From Porphyra umbilicalis (taxonomy: Eukaryota; Rhodophyta; Bangiophyceae; Bangiales; Bangiaceae): a DNA stretch of 64,000 bases. The notes under the pieces are model-generated. The model made no database searches. It was not told the origin of the DNA and saw only the letters and a program-made list of their open reading frames with translations. How positions within the stretch are numbered: the first letter of the stretch is position 1; each line of letters starts with the position of its first letter. The translations under genes were made by a program, and so were the position numbers. The stretch spans positions 62,001 through 126,000 of the forward strand of contig KV918963.1 of NCBI GenBank assembly GCA_002049455.2, in the 5' to 3' direction. Below are positions 21,474 through 32,720 of this stretch, in pieces.

Positions 21474-21805
21474 CAGAATGATTTACGCGCCGTACGCCAC
21501 CCTGTTCCTTCTCAATGCCCACTTAACACCAATGCAATGAAAAAATGGTCGCGTACAAGACGGTTGCACCTAAGCCTCCGAACGAGGCCCGCAAAGGGCG
21601 GTCCCGTTCCCCCCACCACCCTACAAGACAAAACGAACACAATACGCGCCCACGCAAGCGGGTGCCGGCCCTCCACCGCGACAAAAACAAACAACATGCA
21701 ACTAGTAAAAGGGAGGCCAACCGCGAGCCTCGGTACGAGACCTGCCGACCCTCCACCCCCGCTGTCCCCATCTCACCTTACACACCAGGGCGATGCACAC
21801 GTACC

Positions 21806-21979
21806 ATGGATCACACGTCGATCGGCCACGCGCTGGCCGCCACAGCCGGCCCGGCAAGGGCCCTGGTTGTCGCCCTGGTACTAGTCACCAAGTTGGCTTG
21901 CGTACTGCTGCCCGCGGTCACGCGCGTTCTCGGCCGTGCTCGTGGCCGTGCCAACCTTCAGCTTGTCCCGTACAAGTGA
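21806..21979 (+). CDS. Possible small membrane protein (57 aa)
   Basis: ATG 21,806 sits in a strong context (CGTACCATGG). The product has one likely transmembrane helix (ARALVVALVLVTKLACVLLP) followed by a basic tail. It is short and has no recognised family, so it may be chance. It lies 94 bp beyond the 3' end of the convergent 331-codon ORF on minus. Confidence 0.25.
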   Translation: MDHTSIGHALAATAGPARALVVALVLVTKLACVLLPAVTRVLGRARGRANLQLVPYK

Positions 21980-22072
21980 GACGCCAACGAGAATGACGTC
22001 ACTCTCGACACTGCCGCTCGCCACCGCCGCCCTCGGGGCTGGAAGACCGGCTGCAGAGGCCGCCCCATCACG

Positions 22073-23068
22073 TCATGCGACGTCGTTGGCGGCCGTGTCG
22101 GCCTTGGAAGGCAACATGGCCGTCGCGGCGCGGTCAAGGGTGCCTTGGTACTCCTTGTGAAGCGTGGACATCGCCTTGTAGCACGCGGCGGCCCAGCGAA
22201 CAGCCGTGCGGTACGTCTTACCCGCAGAAGCGAGGTGCTTGTCTACAGCGGCAGTCTTGTTGGCGAGCAGGCGCATGATGGTGTAGTCCGGCGCCGACAG
22301 GGCGCGGGGGATGTTCATCTGCGCCTCGAATGCCGCCGCGCTCGTGCCAATGTCCTCAACGGCCATCGCGGCCGCCTCGAGCTCGTCGGGCCTCGCTGGC
22401 TGATGCTCGGCCATGCTGCCCTGCGTTACGCACGTGCCGGTGTCTTTGCTGGCCTCGTTCCAGGCCGCGTCATCCGCCACCTGAACCTTCTTACCACCGA
22501 CTTTCTCGCATGCCAGCGGGCCGTCGACTGCCTTGCGCTTGCCACCGTGGTCGGCCATGTTCAAGGCCGCTTCAACAGGCACGTCCGGAATAGAAAATGC
22601 CGGACCCTCAAAATCGGACAGCGTGTTGGCCGCCACGCAGGCAGGACCCCGAGAAACGCACAGGCCGGCGTCGGCCTTGCTCATTCCTTTGCCCTTGTCG
22701 TCACCGCCAACGCGTCCCGCCGACAAACCGACGGCAGACGCGTCCCCAGCACCGTCAGCGGCCGCGTGCACGGCCGCTTCACCGCAAACGTTGGCCACCT
22801 CTTGCGCGTCCCTTGCCGCTCCATTGCGTCCAACATGATCGGCGGCGGCCACAGCCGCCGCCGCAATAACCGCGTCGCCATCGGCAGCGGCGTCTCGGCG
22901 GCCGGCCGCATCGTGGCCGGCGCCGGTGGGCGCCGCAGACATCGGGCCCACAGTGGAGGCCCAGTCGCCCAGCTCACGAAAAACGCGCTCAAATTTGGCC
23001 ACGTGCGTGGCCACAAAGGGTGTGTGCGTCGGGCTGGCTTCAGCACTATCGCCCACGGGCGACGACAT
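22073..23068 (-). CDS. Unknown Ala-rich protein (331 aa)
   Basis: 331 codons from ATG 23,068 to TGA 22,073. Composition is protein-like in one frame only: charged and aromatic residues are mixed (HVAKFERVFRELGDWAS; AFSIPDVPVEAALNMADHGG; KTYRTAVRWAAACYKAMS). There is an alanine-rich middle and a helical C-terminal 110 residues that may be coiled (IMRLLANKTAAVDKHLASAG). It has no catalytic motif, signal peptide or membrane helix. It may be the accessory protein of a transposon, but that is a guess. The start is chosen as the first ATG of the frame. Confidence 0.5.
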   Translation of the reverse strand: MSSPVGDSAEASPTHTPFVATHVAKFERVFRELGDWASTVGPMSAAPTGAGHDAAGRRDAAADGDAVIAAAAVAAADHVGRNGAARDAQEVANVCGEAAVHAAADGAGDASAVGLSAGRVGGDDKGKGMSKADAGLCVSRGPACVAANTLSDFEGPAFSIPDVPVEAALNMADHGGKRKAVDGPLACEKVGGKKVQVADDAAWNEASKDTGTCVTQGSMAEHQPARPDELEAAAMAVEDIGTSAAAFEAQMNIPRALSAPDYTIMRLLANKTAAVDKHLASAGKTYRTAVRWAAACYKAMSTLHKEYQGTLDRAATAMLPSKADTAANDVA

Positions 23069-23399
23069 GGCAATGGCGATGGGCGATGAGGTGGGGTAGG
23101 GAGGATTTTGGCAGCAGGCTCAGCGTGGGAGTGGGGTCCGGCGAGTCGGGGGCAACGGCGGGTGGCGTGCGTTCAGGTCCTCGTTGGCGCCCGGCGGGGT
23201 GCTGAAAAGCCGTCGGATCACGCAGCCATGCCCCTCTCGCATCGCGCACCCCCCCCCCGCTGTGCCCGTCTGGCTACTCCTCTCGACTTCTGTGGCCTCA
23301 CGTCGCGTGTCCGTTCCACGTCGGCTCACGCAGCGCAGCATGAAAACAAGCCTATGGCCCGCCAATGGAACCTTCTCTGCGGCCATTCATCTCCAGCCA

Positions 23400-23585
23400 T
23401 AAACAATCTGGCCGCGCGGCCGCCCGCGTCAGCCTAACAAAAAGAGGGGGCTTTGTATGGTCAGCTGTCTGGCCCTACTCTGCTTACTCTGCTTCCATTC
23501 TTTTCCAGACGATACGCAACCTGGCTGCGCGGCCGCCCGCGTCGGAAGGCAAACGAAGGGGGGTCTGTGTGGTCAGCTGTCTGGT
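23400..23585 (+). repeat. Tandem duplication, about 115-bp spacing
   Basis: CTGG-C-GCGCGGCCGCCCGCGTC followed by GGTCAGCTGTCTGG occurs at about 23,409 and again at about 23,523. It sits directly before repeat D2 copy 2. Confidence 0.6.
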
Positions 23586-23611
23586 ATTGAGCCCTCTAGA
23601 ACGAGCACATG

Positions 23612-24059
23612 CGTGATTCATGGCCCTTGCTACACTAGGTGCAGGTGGGACACGATGTAGGGGCGGCTACACACGTATCCCGACCCGAGAACCTCGCCGA
23701 GCGGACACACCAGGAATGTAAACATCCTTGCACGTGCACAGCCCTGAGAGGAGCTCCGAGCATCTTTGCCTATTTCTTGATGGTCCCTCCCTCTCACGCT
23801 GGGGGACCGTTCGCCTGACACCGGGTGCCCTGCGTCAGAAAGAGCTCAACGCCGATGTCCCGCCCCCAACGTACTTGGTGCCAGTGGGTCTCAGATCGAG
23901 TCGGTCCACCAAAACCTGGATTCGGGCACCGCCTGTGGTCCGGTCGTGGGGGCACACCACCCCACTTGATCCGACTGTTTTTCTTTTGCGACGCGTGTCG
24001 CAACCGCATCACACGCCAGCCGAGATTTGTGATGTTCTATCTGATTTACCGAACTTGTA
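23612..24059 (+). repeat. Dispersed repeat D2, copy 2
   Basis: Close match to 19,810-20,257, with homology resuming after the inserted MITE (about 24,522-24,620: CATCACCTCATTCATTGATTGC). It retains the ACCGAACTTGTA segment at its MITE junction. In copy 1 the equivalent segment lies on the other side of the MITE. Confidence 0.8.
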
Positions 24060-24521
24060 TTGCTTACCTCCAAAAAATGGCGGTTGTGGAGAGAACGGAG
24101 ACAGACGCGACGACGCAGCATAGAAATGAAGTCGGATTGGCTGTTCGACGAGCCACTATCGTACTAATGGCTGAGAGTTGCCGCCAGTAATCTTGCAAGC
24201 CAATCAACGTGTCTTGTTGGAGTCACGCAGAGCCATTGCAACCAACAACGAGATTTTCCGATATTTCTGGGCCGCTTGCTTGGGCCGCTTGCTTGGGCCT
24301 GGAGAGGGCATGGAGAGGGTTCTGGGCCAGACCTGTGATTTCTCATGAGATCAATAAATTTCTTCAGATTTCTTGAGATCCTGATGTGCGTTTCCAGTTC
24401 GCAGAACTGCATGAGGAGACCTTGTAAGGAACTCACATGGTTCCTTGCCTTTCCATTGATCCACGTACGCTGTTGAATGATTGCAACAACTCCACAACCG
24501 CCATTTTTCGGAGGTCAGCAA
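24060..24521 (-). mobile_element. MITE family M2, copy 3 (462 bp)
   Basis: Ends TTGCTTACCTCCAAAAAATG and its inverted partner, with intact TA on both sides (24,058-24,059; 24,522-24,523). Orientation is opposite to copies 1 and 2. The internal sequence GTTGCCGCCAGTAATCTTGC at 24,178-24,197 is the unoccupied version of the site where MITE B sits in copy 4. Confidence 0.85.
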
Positions 24522-25009
24522 TATCCCATCACCTCATTCATTGATTGCAAATCGCGGCAAGAACGACAGCGCGGCAATGCTTTCGTGGCCTTCGATTCGG
24601 CCGAGTCGCGCTTGCGAGAACGTCTCCTCTCCCCGCAACGAAAAAGCCGCCCCCGTGATGGGGTTTTGTGGTCTCGGCCGCGTGAAGGTCTGCGCAGCGT
24701 CCCCCCCCCCCCACCCAACGGCGAGGCTGCCGTCGATACGAGGACTGGTCACTGGGAGACTGCGGCGCACCCATCAGGGGATCTTCTGACGTTATAACAG
24801 CCGCGCCGGCCACCGCCCCCCGCCCATGGTGGACCGCAACGCCCCGCAGACCTGTATTCCAAGGGACAGAAACGGGCATCCTGGACTAGTCGCCGTCAAC
24901 TGCGGTCCACGTGCCCTGCCCTCAGTGGATGTTCGAGTGAAGTTCTCTTGCTCGTCCATCTAGACACGGCTGGCCCCACAACGTAGGTGTCGCGGTCGCC
25001 TTCGGAAAC

Positions 25010-25507
25010 GAGTCGACCCGAAGGAAACGGAAATCTGATCAGGTGACGGCGCTTTAAGCACTCTGAGGCACGTGGTGACCTGAAACGTGTCTGTCTCATG
25101 ACGGATGATCGCCAATGATCGCCGATGATCGCCGGAACGACTGCATATTCAGGCTAGAATGGACATGTAAACCTGTTCCGTGTCATCCAGTTAAGGACGA
25201 TCGAAGGACGATCGGCCGCTCAAATGACGTCGACTGACGGGGGATCACGCAGCGCCCCTCTCACGGTGATGCGAGATGTCTGGTTGCGTGAGTTCGGAAG
25301 GTCGCAACCACCAACGTCGCCTTTGCATTCCGCAAACTGATTCATACAGTAGCCCCCGTTTTCTACCAAGTACATCACGTCGCCCACAACCTTTGTGAAA
25401 CCCTTTCGTAAAGAGCTCGCCAGCCAATCACTGGCGTACACGGCGACATACGTGGCGCTCTTAATTTATGTGGAACTGGCTCGATGCGGACGTTGTTGGA
25501 AGTGCTC
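25010..25507 (+). repeat. Dispersed repeat D1, copy 2
   Basis: Homologous to 11,290-11,784. Right terminus GTTGTTGGAAGTGCTC is followed by TAA (25,508-25,510), a PIF/Harbinger-type end. It includes a short array of GATGATCGCC-like 10-bp units at 25,103-25,132. Confidence 0.55.
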
Positions 25508-25639
25508 TAAGGTTCGTATCGGTTCCGGCTGGCGGACGACGAGAAGAAAATTCCTCGGGCGCAGGTTGCTATATATTTCGGTTGCGGCCGGTTCTGGCCT
25601 ACTGACTGGTCCGCACCAGAGTGCCGATGGGTTTCCGCC

Positions 25640-27000
25640 GCCGCAGGCGGTAGTGCCCGCGCGCCGCCCCCGCGCAGGTGAGTCGACGCGCCGCGCCCGT
25701 CGCCGCCGCCACTGGCGGCGGCTGCCGACGCTGTCCCGCCCACCCGCGAAGCGTCGTCGGCCCTCTCCGTCCCCGCCTCCGACGCCGGCAGCGGCAGGCC
25801 CTGCGGCGGCAGCGGCGGCGGCCGCGGCGGCAGTGGCGGCGGCGGCGGCGGCGGGGGCAGTGGCGGCGGCGGCGACGGCGGCGGCGCCACGGGCAGCTGC
25901 CCCGCAACGGCGGGCGGCCGCCACGGGCGGCCGGCGGCGGCAGCGGCGGCGGCGGCGGCGGCGGGTGCGGCGGGGCCGGGTGCGGCGGCCGCCCGCGGCG
26001 GACCGGCGGTCACGGCCGCCGCCGCCGCCCCCCCCGCCCACCGGCGGTAAGGCGGCGGCGACGCCTCGGCGGCGGCGCCCGCCGCGACGGGCGGCGGCAG
26101 GCGCGACGGGGGCGGGGCCTCCATCGAGCGACCGCCGGCGGCGGGGGGGAAGGAGGGGGGGAGGGGGGAGGGGGGACCGCGGCGGGCGCCACGCGTGCGG
26201 CCGCGTCGGCGGGCGGCCGCATGGGGGGCGCGCACGGGCGCACCCGCGGGCGACGCGAAGGTGGGGGGGAGGGGGGGGGGGTAGCGACGGGCGTGCGCCG
26301 CCGGCGGCGCCGCCGCAGCCGCGGTCCGCCGCGGCGCGGCTGGCGGGCCCGCGCGGTCGGCCGCGGACCGGGCGGGCGGCCCGCGGGCGGGGGGGCGACG
26401 CGTCTCAGGCGAAAAAAAAAAAGAAAGCGGGCGGGGCGGCGGCGGCGGCCAAAGGCGGCGACGAGCCGTGCGGCGTGAACGGCGCGGGGCAGCCAAAAGT
26501 GGTGGGGACGGCCACGGCGTGGCCGGGGGCGGGGCGCCCGCGTTGCACGTTGGCGGCGCCACGCACGCGGGCGGCGGCGGCGCACAGGTGCGCAGCGGGG
26601 CAGGGGCGACGTGGGCGGCGGGGGGGGCGGGGCGGGGGGCGGGGGGACCGCCCCGCGTGGGATCGAGCCACACCTCACACCAGCGCGGCCGGCCGGCCGC
26701 GCGCGCGCGGCAGCGACGGCGGCGGCGGCTGCTGCGGCGGCGACGGTGGTGGTGGTGGTGGGGGGAAAGGTGGTGGTGATGGTGGTGATGGTCATGGTGG
26801 TGGCGTTGACGGTGGCGGTGACGGTGGCGGTGACGGTGGCGGTGATGGCGGCCGAGCCGTGGGCCGTGGAGGGGAGACGCGCCGTGGCGGGCGGCCGCCG
26901 CCGCCGTTGCCGTTGCCGTTGGCGTCGGGCGCAGCACCCGGCGATGGCGCGCGGAGCGGTGGGCGGCGCGGCTGCGCCGCGCGCTGACGCGCAGCGGCGC
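25640..27000. other. Extreme GC block with trinucleotide and G-run low complexity
   Basis: Long GGC/GCG runs and poly-G tracts (for example 26,150-26,175 and 26,262-26,281) give open frames of up to 530 codons on plus and about 476 on minus that are almost pure Ala/Arg/Gly/Pro. 26,740-26,850 is a GGT/GGC/GAT microsatellite. G-quadruplex formation is likely. No domain is seen and no gene is called. Confidence 0.5.
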
Positions 27001-27094
27001 GGTTTGGACTGTGGAGGGCGGCGGTTTCGGGTCCGCGGCTCACAGACCAGCAGCGGTTGCACGCGCTGTCCAGGAGTAAGTAGACACTCACGTA

Positions 27095-27535
27095 TTGCTG
27101 ATCCCACAATTCTGTCCTCATCGACCAGGAACGGTTCCCTGCGGTACGGTTCTTGTGGAACTGGCCATCTATTGGTTAAACGCAGCCGTAAACAGCTGCT
27201 CAGCACGAATCTGAGACGTCCTATTGGCTCTCCAACCGCCACCTCCGTGCAGAACCGAGATCCTTCTTTTTCTTTAGATTTTCTTCTGATCCCTTCCGTG
27301 TCAAGGGAGCAACCGGCCCGCAATCGTTAGGATATCGAGATTTTCTGGAAGATACGCACAAAAGTGCAGAAAAACGAAGGCGTCGATTGTGCGATTGGGG
27401 GCCGTACGGACACATTCTGTAAAGATCGGGCCGGACATGCACTGCTGTCGGACTGCTCGACCAATGAGAGATCTGCATTCATTGCCGTTCCACTACCGTT
27501 CCGAGGCGATGAGGACAGAATTGGGGGATCAGCAA
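27095..27535. mobile_element. MITE C, TA-flanked, 441 bp
   Basis: TIRs of about 40 bp begin TTGCTGATCCCACAATTCTG (left) and TTGCTGATCCCCCAATTCTG (right, reverse complement) and extend through GTCCTCATCG and GGAACGG. TA lies on both sides (27,093-27,094; 27,536-27,537). It shares its terminal 11 bp with MITE A and B but has a different interior, so it is a sister family. Confidence 0.85.
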
Positions 27536-27652
27536 TATATGTCTGGGGACAAGAAATCGCCGTCAGCTTGGCTGAGAAGGCGATTATCGGTCATGGCATG
27601 GAGACACTTTTCGTCGGACACATCATATGACACATTCCCACGCGCACGGGCA

Positions 27653-29255
27653 TCGCCGGCCCGGCAGGAAATCACATCGAGCATGCATCGGGCTGCATCG
27701 ACCATCTAAACCGGCTTTCGATGGGCGTTTTTGGGCCCATCCGAGTCTTCATGGAAGTGCATCGCCCGATGGACACACAGTCGTTGAAAGGAACCCAACA
27801 ACACGTCCGTTACTGCCTCACGGTCTGCGCCGAGAGTCTTGACCGCCGTTACAGCTAGCATTAAGCACGGGCACTCTCGCGAATGATTGGTCCAGCTGCT
27901 ATCCCCGTTGCATAAGGGACAGATCTTGCTCCGACAGGTATGCTGCTTACTGTGGAGGGGCACTGTAAATGTAATGCAACGGGAATGTGAGCAGCAGTGT
28001 GCGGCATCCACGACGAGCTTATCTGCTCAAGGACCGAGCGAGGCCGCAAGAGCGAACGGGCCTGACTTATGTGTCTGAGAATCGCGCGCGAGGAGATGGC
28101 CGCCAGCAAGGCGCGGTCTTATACTGTAGCGGGCTGTCCCTCTTCTGCTTGCGCCTATTTGGCCCTGCCGGGCGGGCATGCTAGGAGGGGGCCCCGCCCC
28201 TGCGGCGCCGTGTCCCACAGCACCCAGACCGTCGTCACCCGAGCGGCCGCCGCCGCCCACGTCGGTTGCGGTGGCGGTCGCGGGCGGGAGTAGCTTCACC
28301 ATCCCCCCCGGGCGGATGCGGCTGCGAGGTGCCCCGCCCCCCCCACCCTGCTACACGCCGTCGCCGACGGCCTCGTCGTTGGCGTGAACGCGCAACCTCA
28401 GCGCCGCCCTCCCGTCCGACGTGCCTGTGATCCGCGCGGCGCTGGCGCGGCCGATGTGTGACCCCCGCTGGGCGCCGGCGTGGCGACGCTACCGCTACAC
28501 GTTCGCGGTGCGGGGGAGGGGGGATGGCGGCGTTGGCGTGTTTGCCCGCCACCGTTTGTGGCACCTGTCCGGTCCGGCTGGCGGCAGCGGTGGCGCGTCC
28601 GCCCCCTCGTCGGGAGCCGCGCCGGCCCTCGTCTGTTGCTGCCGCCGTTGGCGACGGGTTCGCAGGCCGTCTGCGCGGGGAGCGCACAGGGCGGGCGGAG
28701 GTCCCTCGACGGGCGGACGGATTCCGCAAAGGGGGCGCCACTCGGCGTCGCGGCGACGGTGGCCCGACCGCCGCCGCTGGATCGCCTGGCGCCCCACCGC
28801 GGGCGTAGCTGGGGCGAGGAAGCGCGTGGGGGTGGTCGCAAACCACGGCGACAGAGCGGCTGGGGGAGCTGTCCGGCCCCGTGGCGGGGCGCCGGCAACG
28901 GTAGCGGCAGGGTGTGCCGGGGTCGCGTGCTGGCGTGCTGTCGGGGAATGCCCTGTGTTGGCCTAATTGGAATGTCGCTCCACCTCCATTATGTACCAAA
29001 ATACGGTTCACCCTGGTCAAACAGTTATTGCGTTCAACTCAGTAATAGAACACTCACGCTATTGGACAAACCTCTTGCTGCGACCGTCACAAGCGACGAA
29101 TCATGGGAGCGGAGATTCTGAGCCGGCTTCCTCGGCGTACAGTCATCGAGGGTCCATCGAAGATCCACCGAAAGGGCGCGTCGATGGGGTTCTCAAGGCC
29201 CCATCGGAAGCCATCGAGAATCCTTGTCGATGGATGTTTCCTGCCCGGCCGACGA
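27653..29255 (+). mobile_element. 1.6-kb TIR element P, left copy
   Basis: 1603 bp bounded by short inverted termini TCGCCGGCCCGGCAGGAAAT and (reverse complement) TCGTCGGCCGGGCAGGAAAC, with CATCGA-rich subterminal repeats at both ends. A second copy in opposite orientation is made of 29,874-30,732 plus 57,863-57,115. No transposase is recognised inside. A minus frame near 27,900 has CPLCNGDSSWTNHSRECP, resembling the zinc motif at the end of non-LTR reverse transcriptases, but it is isolated. Long internal length and subterminal repeats suit a MULE- or hAT-like non-autonomous element. No target duplication is visible. Confidence 0.65.
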
Positions 29256-29873
29256 TGAGTACGGGTTGGAAAGTGTTCTATTTTCTTTTATGTGTCCGAG
29301 GGCATCTTTTCTTTTTGTTTCTGATGCGACTCTTCTGCTTTGCGTCCTTGCCCTGCGACGAACAGGGACGCCCAAGGGACGCCCGCGGCCAGCGGCAGCC
29401 GCCTCATGCTTTTTTAAAGTGAGCACCATTTTCCCCCTCTGTCCTCACCCACCTATCCTCTGCCAAGCAACTGTGTGGAGATGCCGCTCAGCCAGAGATG
29501 TCCGTCAGTTGGCTTTGGTCTGACCGCAGCATCGCACCTCGCCCGCCGGTAGCAGCAGCATGCCTGCTATGGGCAACGTGACGACTGACAAGGAACCCTC
29601 GACCGCTCGTCCGCCTCCTTCACCTCGTAAAGACGGTAAGAGGTGAGTAAGCGCCCAGGACCACGGCTGCGGCGTCGCCGACGGCCGCGTCACGTGTTCG
29701 GTGCAGGACAAGCACCCACTGACACTCGATTCGCGGTGACGCTGGTGCCCGTCGCGCCCGCTGGACGTGGACGCGATCATAACGCAGCTGCAGCTGCAGC
29801 TGCAGGCGGCGCTGGCGCACCGGCACTCCAACCTCTTTGTCGTCGGCGGGGCAGCTACAAGGTCCAAGTCCCA
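29256..29873. other. 618-bp spacer between the two inverted P elements
   Basis: Pyrimidine-rich DNA with GTGAGT-type donor (29,643) and GTGCAG-type acceptor (29,701-29,706) shapes and a short CTGCAG run encoding LQLQLQ in one frame. It could hold fragments of a spliced gene, but no exon structure gives a continuous protein. Confidence 0.3.
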
Positions 29874-30732
29874 TCGTCGGCCAGGAAGGAAACATCCATC
29901 GACAAGGATTCTCGATGGCTTCCGATGGGGCCTTGAGAACCCCATCGACGCGCCCTTTCGGTGGATCTTCGATGGACCCTCGATGACTGTTCGCCGAGGA
30001 AGCCGGCTCAGAATCTCCGCTCCCATGATTCGTCGCTTGTGACGGTCGCAGCAAGAGGTTTGTCCAATAGCGTGAGTGTTCTATTACTGAGTTGAACGCA
30101 ATAACTGTTTGACCAGGGTGAACCGTATTTTGGTACATAATGGAGGTGGAGCGACATTCCAATTAGGCCAACACAGGGCATTCCCCGACAGCACGCCAGC
30201 ACGCGACCCCGGCACACCCTGCCGCTACCGTTGCCGGCGCCCCGCCACGGGGCCGGACAGCTCCCCCAGCCGCTCTGTCGCCGTGGTTTGCGACCACCCC
30301 CACGCGCTTCCTCGCCCCAGCTACGCCCGCGGTGGGGCGCCAGGCGATCCAGCGGCGGCGGTCGGGCCACCGTCGCCGCGACGCCGAGTGGCGCCCCCTT
30401 TGCGGAATCCGTCCGCCCGTCGAGGGACCTCCGCCCGCCCTGTGCGCTCCCCGCGCAGACGGCCTGCGAACCCGTCGCCAACGGCGGCAGCAACAGACGA
30501 GGGCCGGCGCGGCTCCCGACGAGGGGGCGGACGCGCCACCGCTGCCGCCAGCCGGACCGGACAGGTGCCACAAACGGTGGCGGGCAAACACGCCAACGCC
30601 GCCATCCCCCCTCCCCCGCACCGCGAACGTGTAGCGGTAGCGTCGCCACGCCGGCGCCCAGCGGGGGTCACACATCGGCCGCGCCAGCGCCGCGCGGATC
30701 ACAGGCACGTCGGACGGGAGGGCGGCGCTGAG
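29874..30732 (-). mobile_element. TIR element P, right copy, proximal half
   Basis: 859 bp, almost identical to the reverse complement of 28,397-29,255; the few differences I can see lie near the terminus (GGCCAGGA for GGCCGGGC, one A/T change). It stops at CTGAG (30,728-30,732), where the Copia-2 LTR begins. The remaining 749 bp lie at 57,115-57,863. Insertion of Copia-2 and a later inversion explain the split. Confidence 0.75.
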
Positions 30733-31149
30733 TGAGATTTGTGAGAATTGTAAATTGCGAGTATTACCGACTGACGGGTGGCGCCAAACCACCCGTCATC
30801 CCCGCGGATGCGCGACCGCTCGGGGCGGGGCGACCCGCGCCGCATGCGGTACGCTGCCGGTGGCAGGCTGGACCTGCCAGGCAACACCGGCAGCGCCACG
30901 CCACGTGAGGGTGCCAGCGCGCGGACGCTTACTGGGGCTGCAAGCATTGTGTCTGCTTTGGGGCTATGCCTGCTTTGGAGAGGAGGGGCGCGACGGGTGC
31001 GCGCGGACGCGCGGGGTGGGCGCCGGCCCGGGGGTGCGCCGCAGGGCGCACGCCCAAGCCGCGGCTCGCCCTCGCCCCCTTTATTAGGACGTCACACGGC
31101 TGCGGACTAGCCCCGCCGAGTGGGGCATCAAGAAAACGCATTTTTTTCA
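30733..31149 (+). repeat. Copia-2 5' LTR (417 bp)
   Basis: Begins TGAGATTTGTGAG after the target duplication CTGAG (30,728-30,732) and ends TTTTTTCA. 30,772-31,149 matches the truncated 3' LTR at 57,864-58,241 base for base in length (378 bp). A perfect 10-bp inverted repeat TGACGGGTGG/CCACCCGTCA at 30,772-30,798 could fold at the RNA level. The LTR start is set by the matching CTGAG beyond the other LTR (57,859-57,863, inverted). Confidence 0.75.
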
Positions 31150-31162
31150 TGGTAGCAAGCCC
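31150..31162 (+). other. Copia-2 primer binding site
   Basis: TGGTAGCAAGCCC directly follows the LTR. It begins TGGTAGCA, complementary to the 3' end of many initiator-Met tRNAs. This differs from the half-tRNA-type site in Copia-1 and Copia-3. Confidence 0.5.
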
Positions 31163-31473
31163 TCTCCTTTGCGTCTCTGTGGATAAGACCGTTCCTGGCG
31201 CGCGGTTGCCGGTGTCTCCGTGCCCTCCTGCCGTTGCTCTTGGTGGTGGAGGCCAGACCCCGTCGCGCCCCCGGCTTGGCCGGTCGAGCCTGTTGTGTGT
31301 GCGCGCGTGCCGCGCCGTGTGGCCGCTTCGAAGCAGTGTGTGCCCCCCCCCCTCCCCTTGTCGCCGCGGCTTTCCGTGGTCCCCGTGGGGCCGTGTCCTT
31401 CCCATCGCCCCCTGCTCCACCTCCGCTTCCCTCCACTCCTGTGCACTCTCTTCCCCGCTCCCGCCTCTTCGTC

Positions 31474-32284
31474 ATGTTGGGCGCCTCCGCCGAGACGGTC
31501 GCGTCGTCGGCGGATGCCGGCCTTCGGTACGGTCACTCGCATGCCCCCGCCTGGGCGGGGCCCGACGGCTTCCCCAAATATGAGAAGGACGTGCTGGTGT
31601 GGCAGAACCTGACCACCCTGCCCACGGACAAGCAAGGCGGCGCCATGCGCATGGCCCTCACCGGCGTGGCGGCTGAGGCGGCGCGACAGGTCAGTGTCGT
31701 CGATCTCACCACGGCCACCGGCCACGAGACGCTGCTTGGCGTGCTCCGCACGTCTTTTGGAGGCAGCGACGGACAGCGCGGGCACGCGGCTTACCGCCGC
31801 CTGCGAGGGCTGTACCGCGGCGACAAGTCCATGGAGGAGTACATGGCCGCGATGGGCGTCGCGCTCGCCGACTACCGTAACCACGGCTATGCCATGTCGG
31901 CCAAGATGGGTGCGGCCATTACACTGGACCAGGCGGGTCTCGACGCCAGCCAGCAGGCGTCCACGACGGCGCTGGCCGCGTCCCTGCGCGGGCCGGCCGG
32001 CTCGGCGGATGGGGCGATTGCCACGGCTCTGCGGGACCTGTTGGGGGGCGAGGCGGTGCTGGAGTCGTCCCCCAGGGCGGCCATGATGGTCATCACCTAC
32101 GCGCAGCACCAGGCGCTGACTGCCCGTCAGACGACGCCGCGCCCTCGTCCGCGCGGCTCGCGCCGGGCGCCGCCTAAGGATGGGGACCTCGGATGCTGGC
32201 ACTGTGGCATCACCGGACACATCCGCCGGGACTGCCACACGCGCCTGGCGGGGGAGACGGCCAAGGGTGCCGCGGGTGGCGAGG
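31474..32284 (+). pseudogene. Copia-2 gag (separated from its pol)
   Basis: Retrotransposon capsid/nucleocapsid. It starts at ATG 31,474 (an in-frame open region exists upstream). The gag-like helical region includes FPKYEKDVLVWQNL and SMEEYMAAMGVALADY. Near 32,194-32,238 is a complete zinc knuckle, CWHCGITGHIRRDC (CX2CX4HX4C), that would package RNA. The frame is cut at 32,284 in codon position 1 by the Copia-1 5' LTR and then reads into the LTR to a stop at 32,335. Its partner protease-integrase-RT lies inverted at 61,052-58,242, whose first retained base is codon position 2. The element was therefore a single gag-pol ORF before interruption. Confidence 0.8.
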
Positions 32285-32702
32285 TGTTGGACTGTGATGC
32301 TCGTCGCCGGCTCCACTGGCGGTTCGCGGATGGATGATGGTCGGTGACCCTTATGGTACCCCACAAGGTACATTTGCAAGACGTGGTCAAGTTGCACACA
32401 TTCGTGTTGGGTGATCTTGGGGCGTTACTTTTGGCATGTTTTGGATTTGATCTTCGCTTTGCTCTTGTGGCTTTTGATTTGGTGAGTGATTCGATTTGGT
32501 GCGAGGGCGTGGGCGTCGGTGTGGGCGCGAGAGGGGGGAGCACTTGGGCCGCTGGGGACTATTTGAGAGGTGCTCTCAGTTGGGAGAGGCGGGCGAACCT
32601 TAGGACAACCAACAAAGCACGTTCGCACACACACACACAAGCTCAAGCCACTCAACCACTTCGCCGTGGTCCCCCAACTCCTATCCCCACTGCGTTTCAA
32701 CA

Positions 32703-32720
32703 GGTTATGGGCCCAGAGCC
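32703..32720 (+). other. Copia-1 primer binding site, half-tRNA type
   Basis: GGTTATGGGCCCAGAGCC starts directly after the LTR. Its first 14 bases are the reverse complement of the anticodon stem-loop region of initiator Met-tRNA, the same unusual site known from Drosophila copia, which is primed by a cleaved 5'-half tRNA. Copia-3 has GGTTATGTGCCCAG at the same place. Confidence 0.6.

Noticed and set aside
25395..26987. 530-codon plus-strand and 476-codon minus-strand ORFs
   Set aside because: Low-complexity trinucleotide and poly-G DNA produces both, with no domain in either.
27706..28011. Zinc-motif ORF inside the P element as a non-LTR retrotransposon fragment
   Set aside because: Only one short CPLC...H...ECP motif matches; no reverse transcriptase or endonuclease segment lies nearby.
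29505..30162. Overlapping minus ORFs repeated in both arms of the inverted repeat, such as the 213-codon frame at 28,480 and 30,649
   Set aside because: They are identical only because the arms are identical; composition is GC-driven and no domain is present.
28397..30732. One transposon with 859-bp terminal inverted repeats
   Set aside because: The similarity continues beyond 28,397 into 27,653 when the inverted half at 57.1-57.9 kb is included, and the arms carry their own short terminal repeats, so two 1603-bp elements in inverted orientation fit better.
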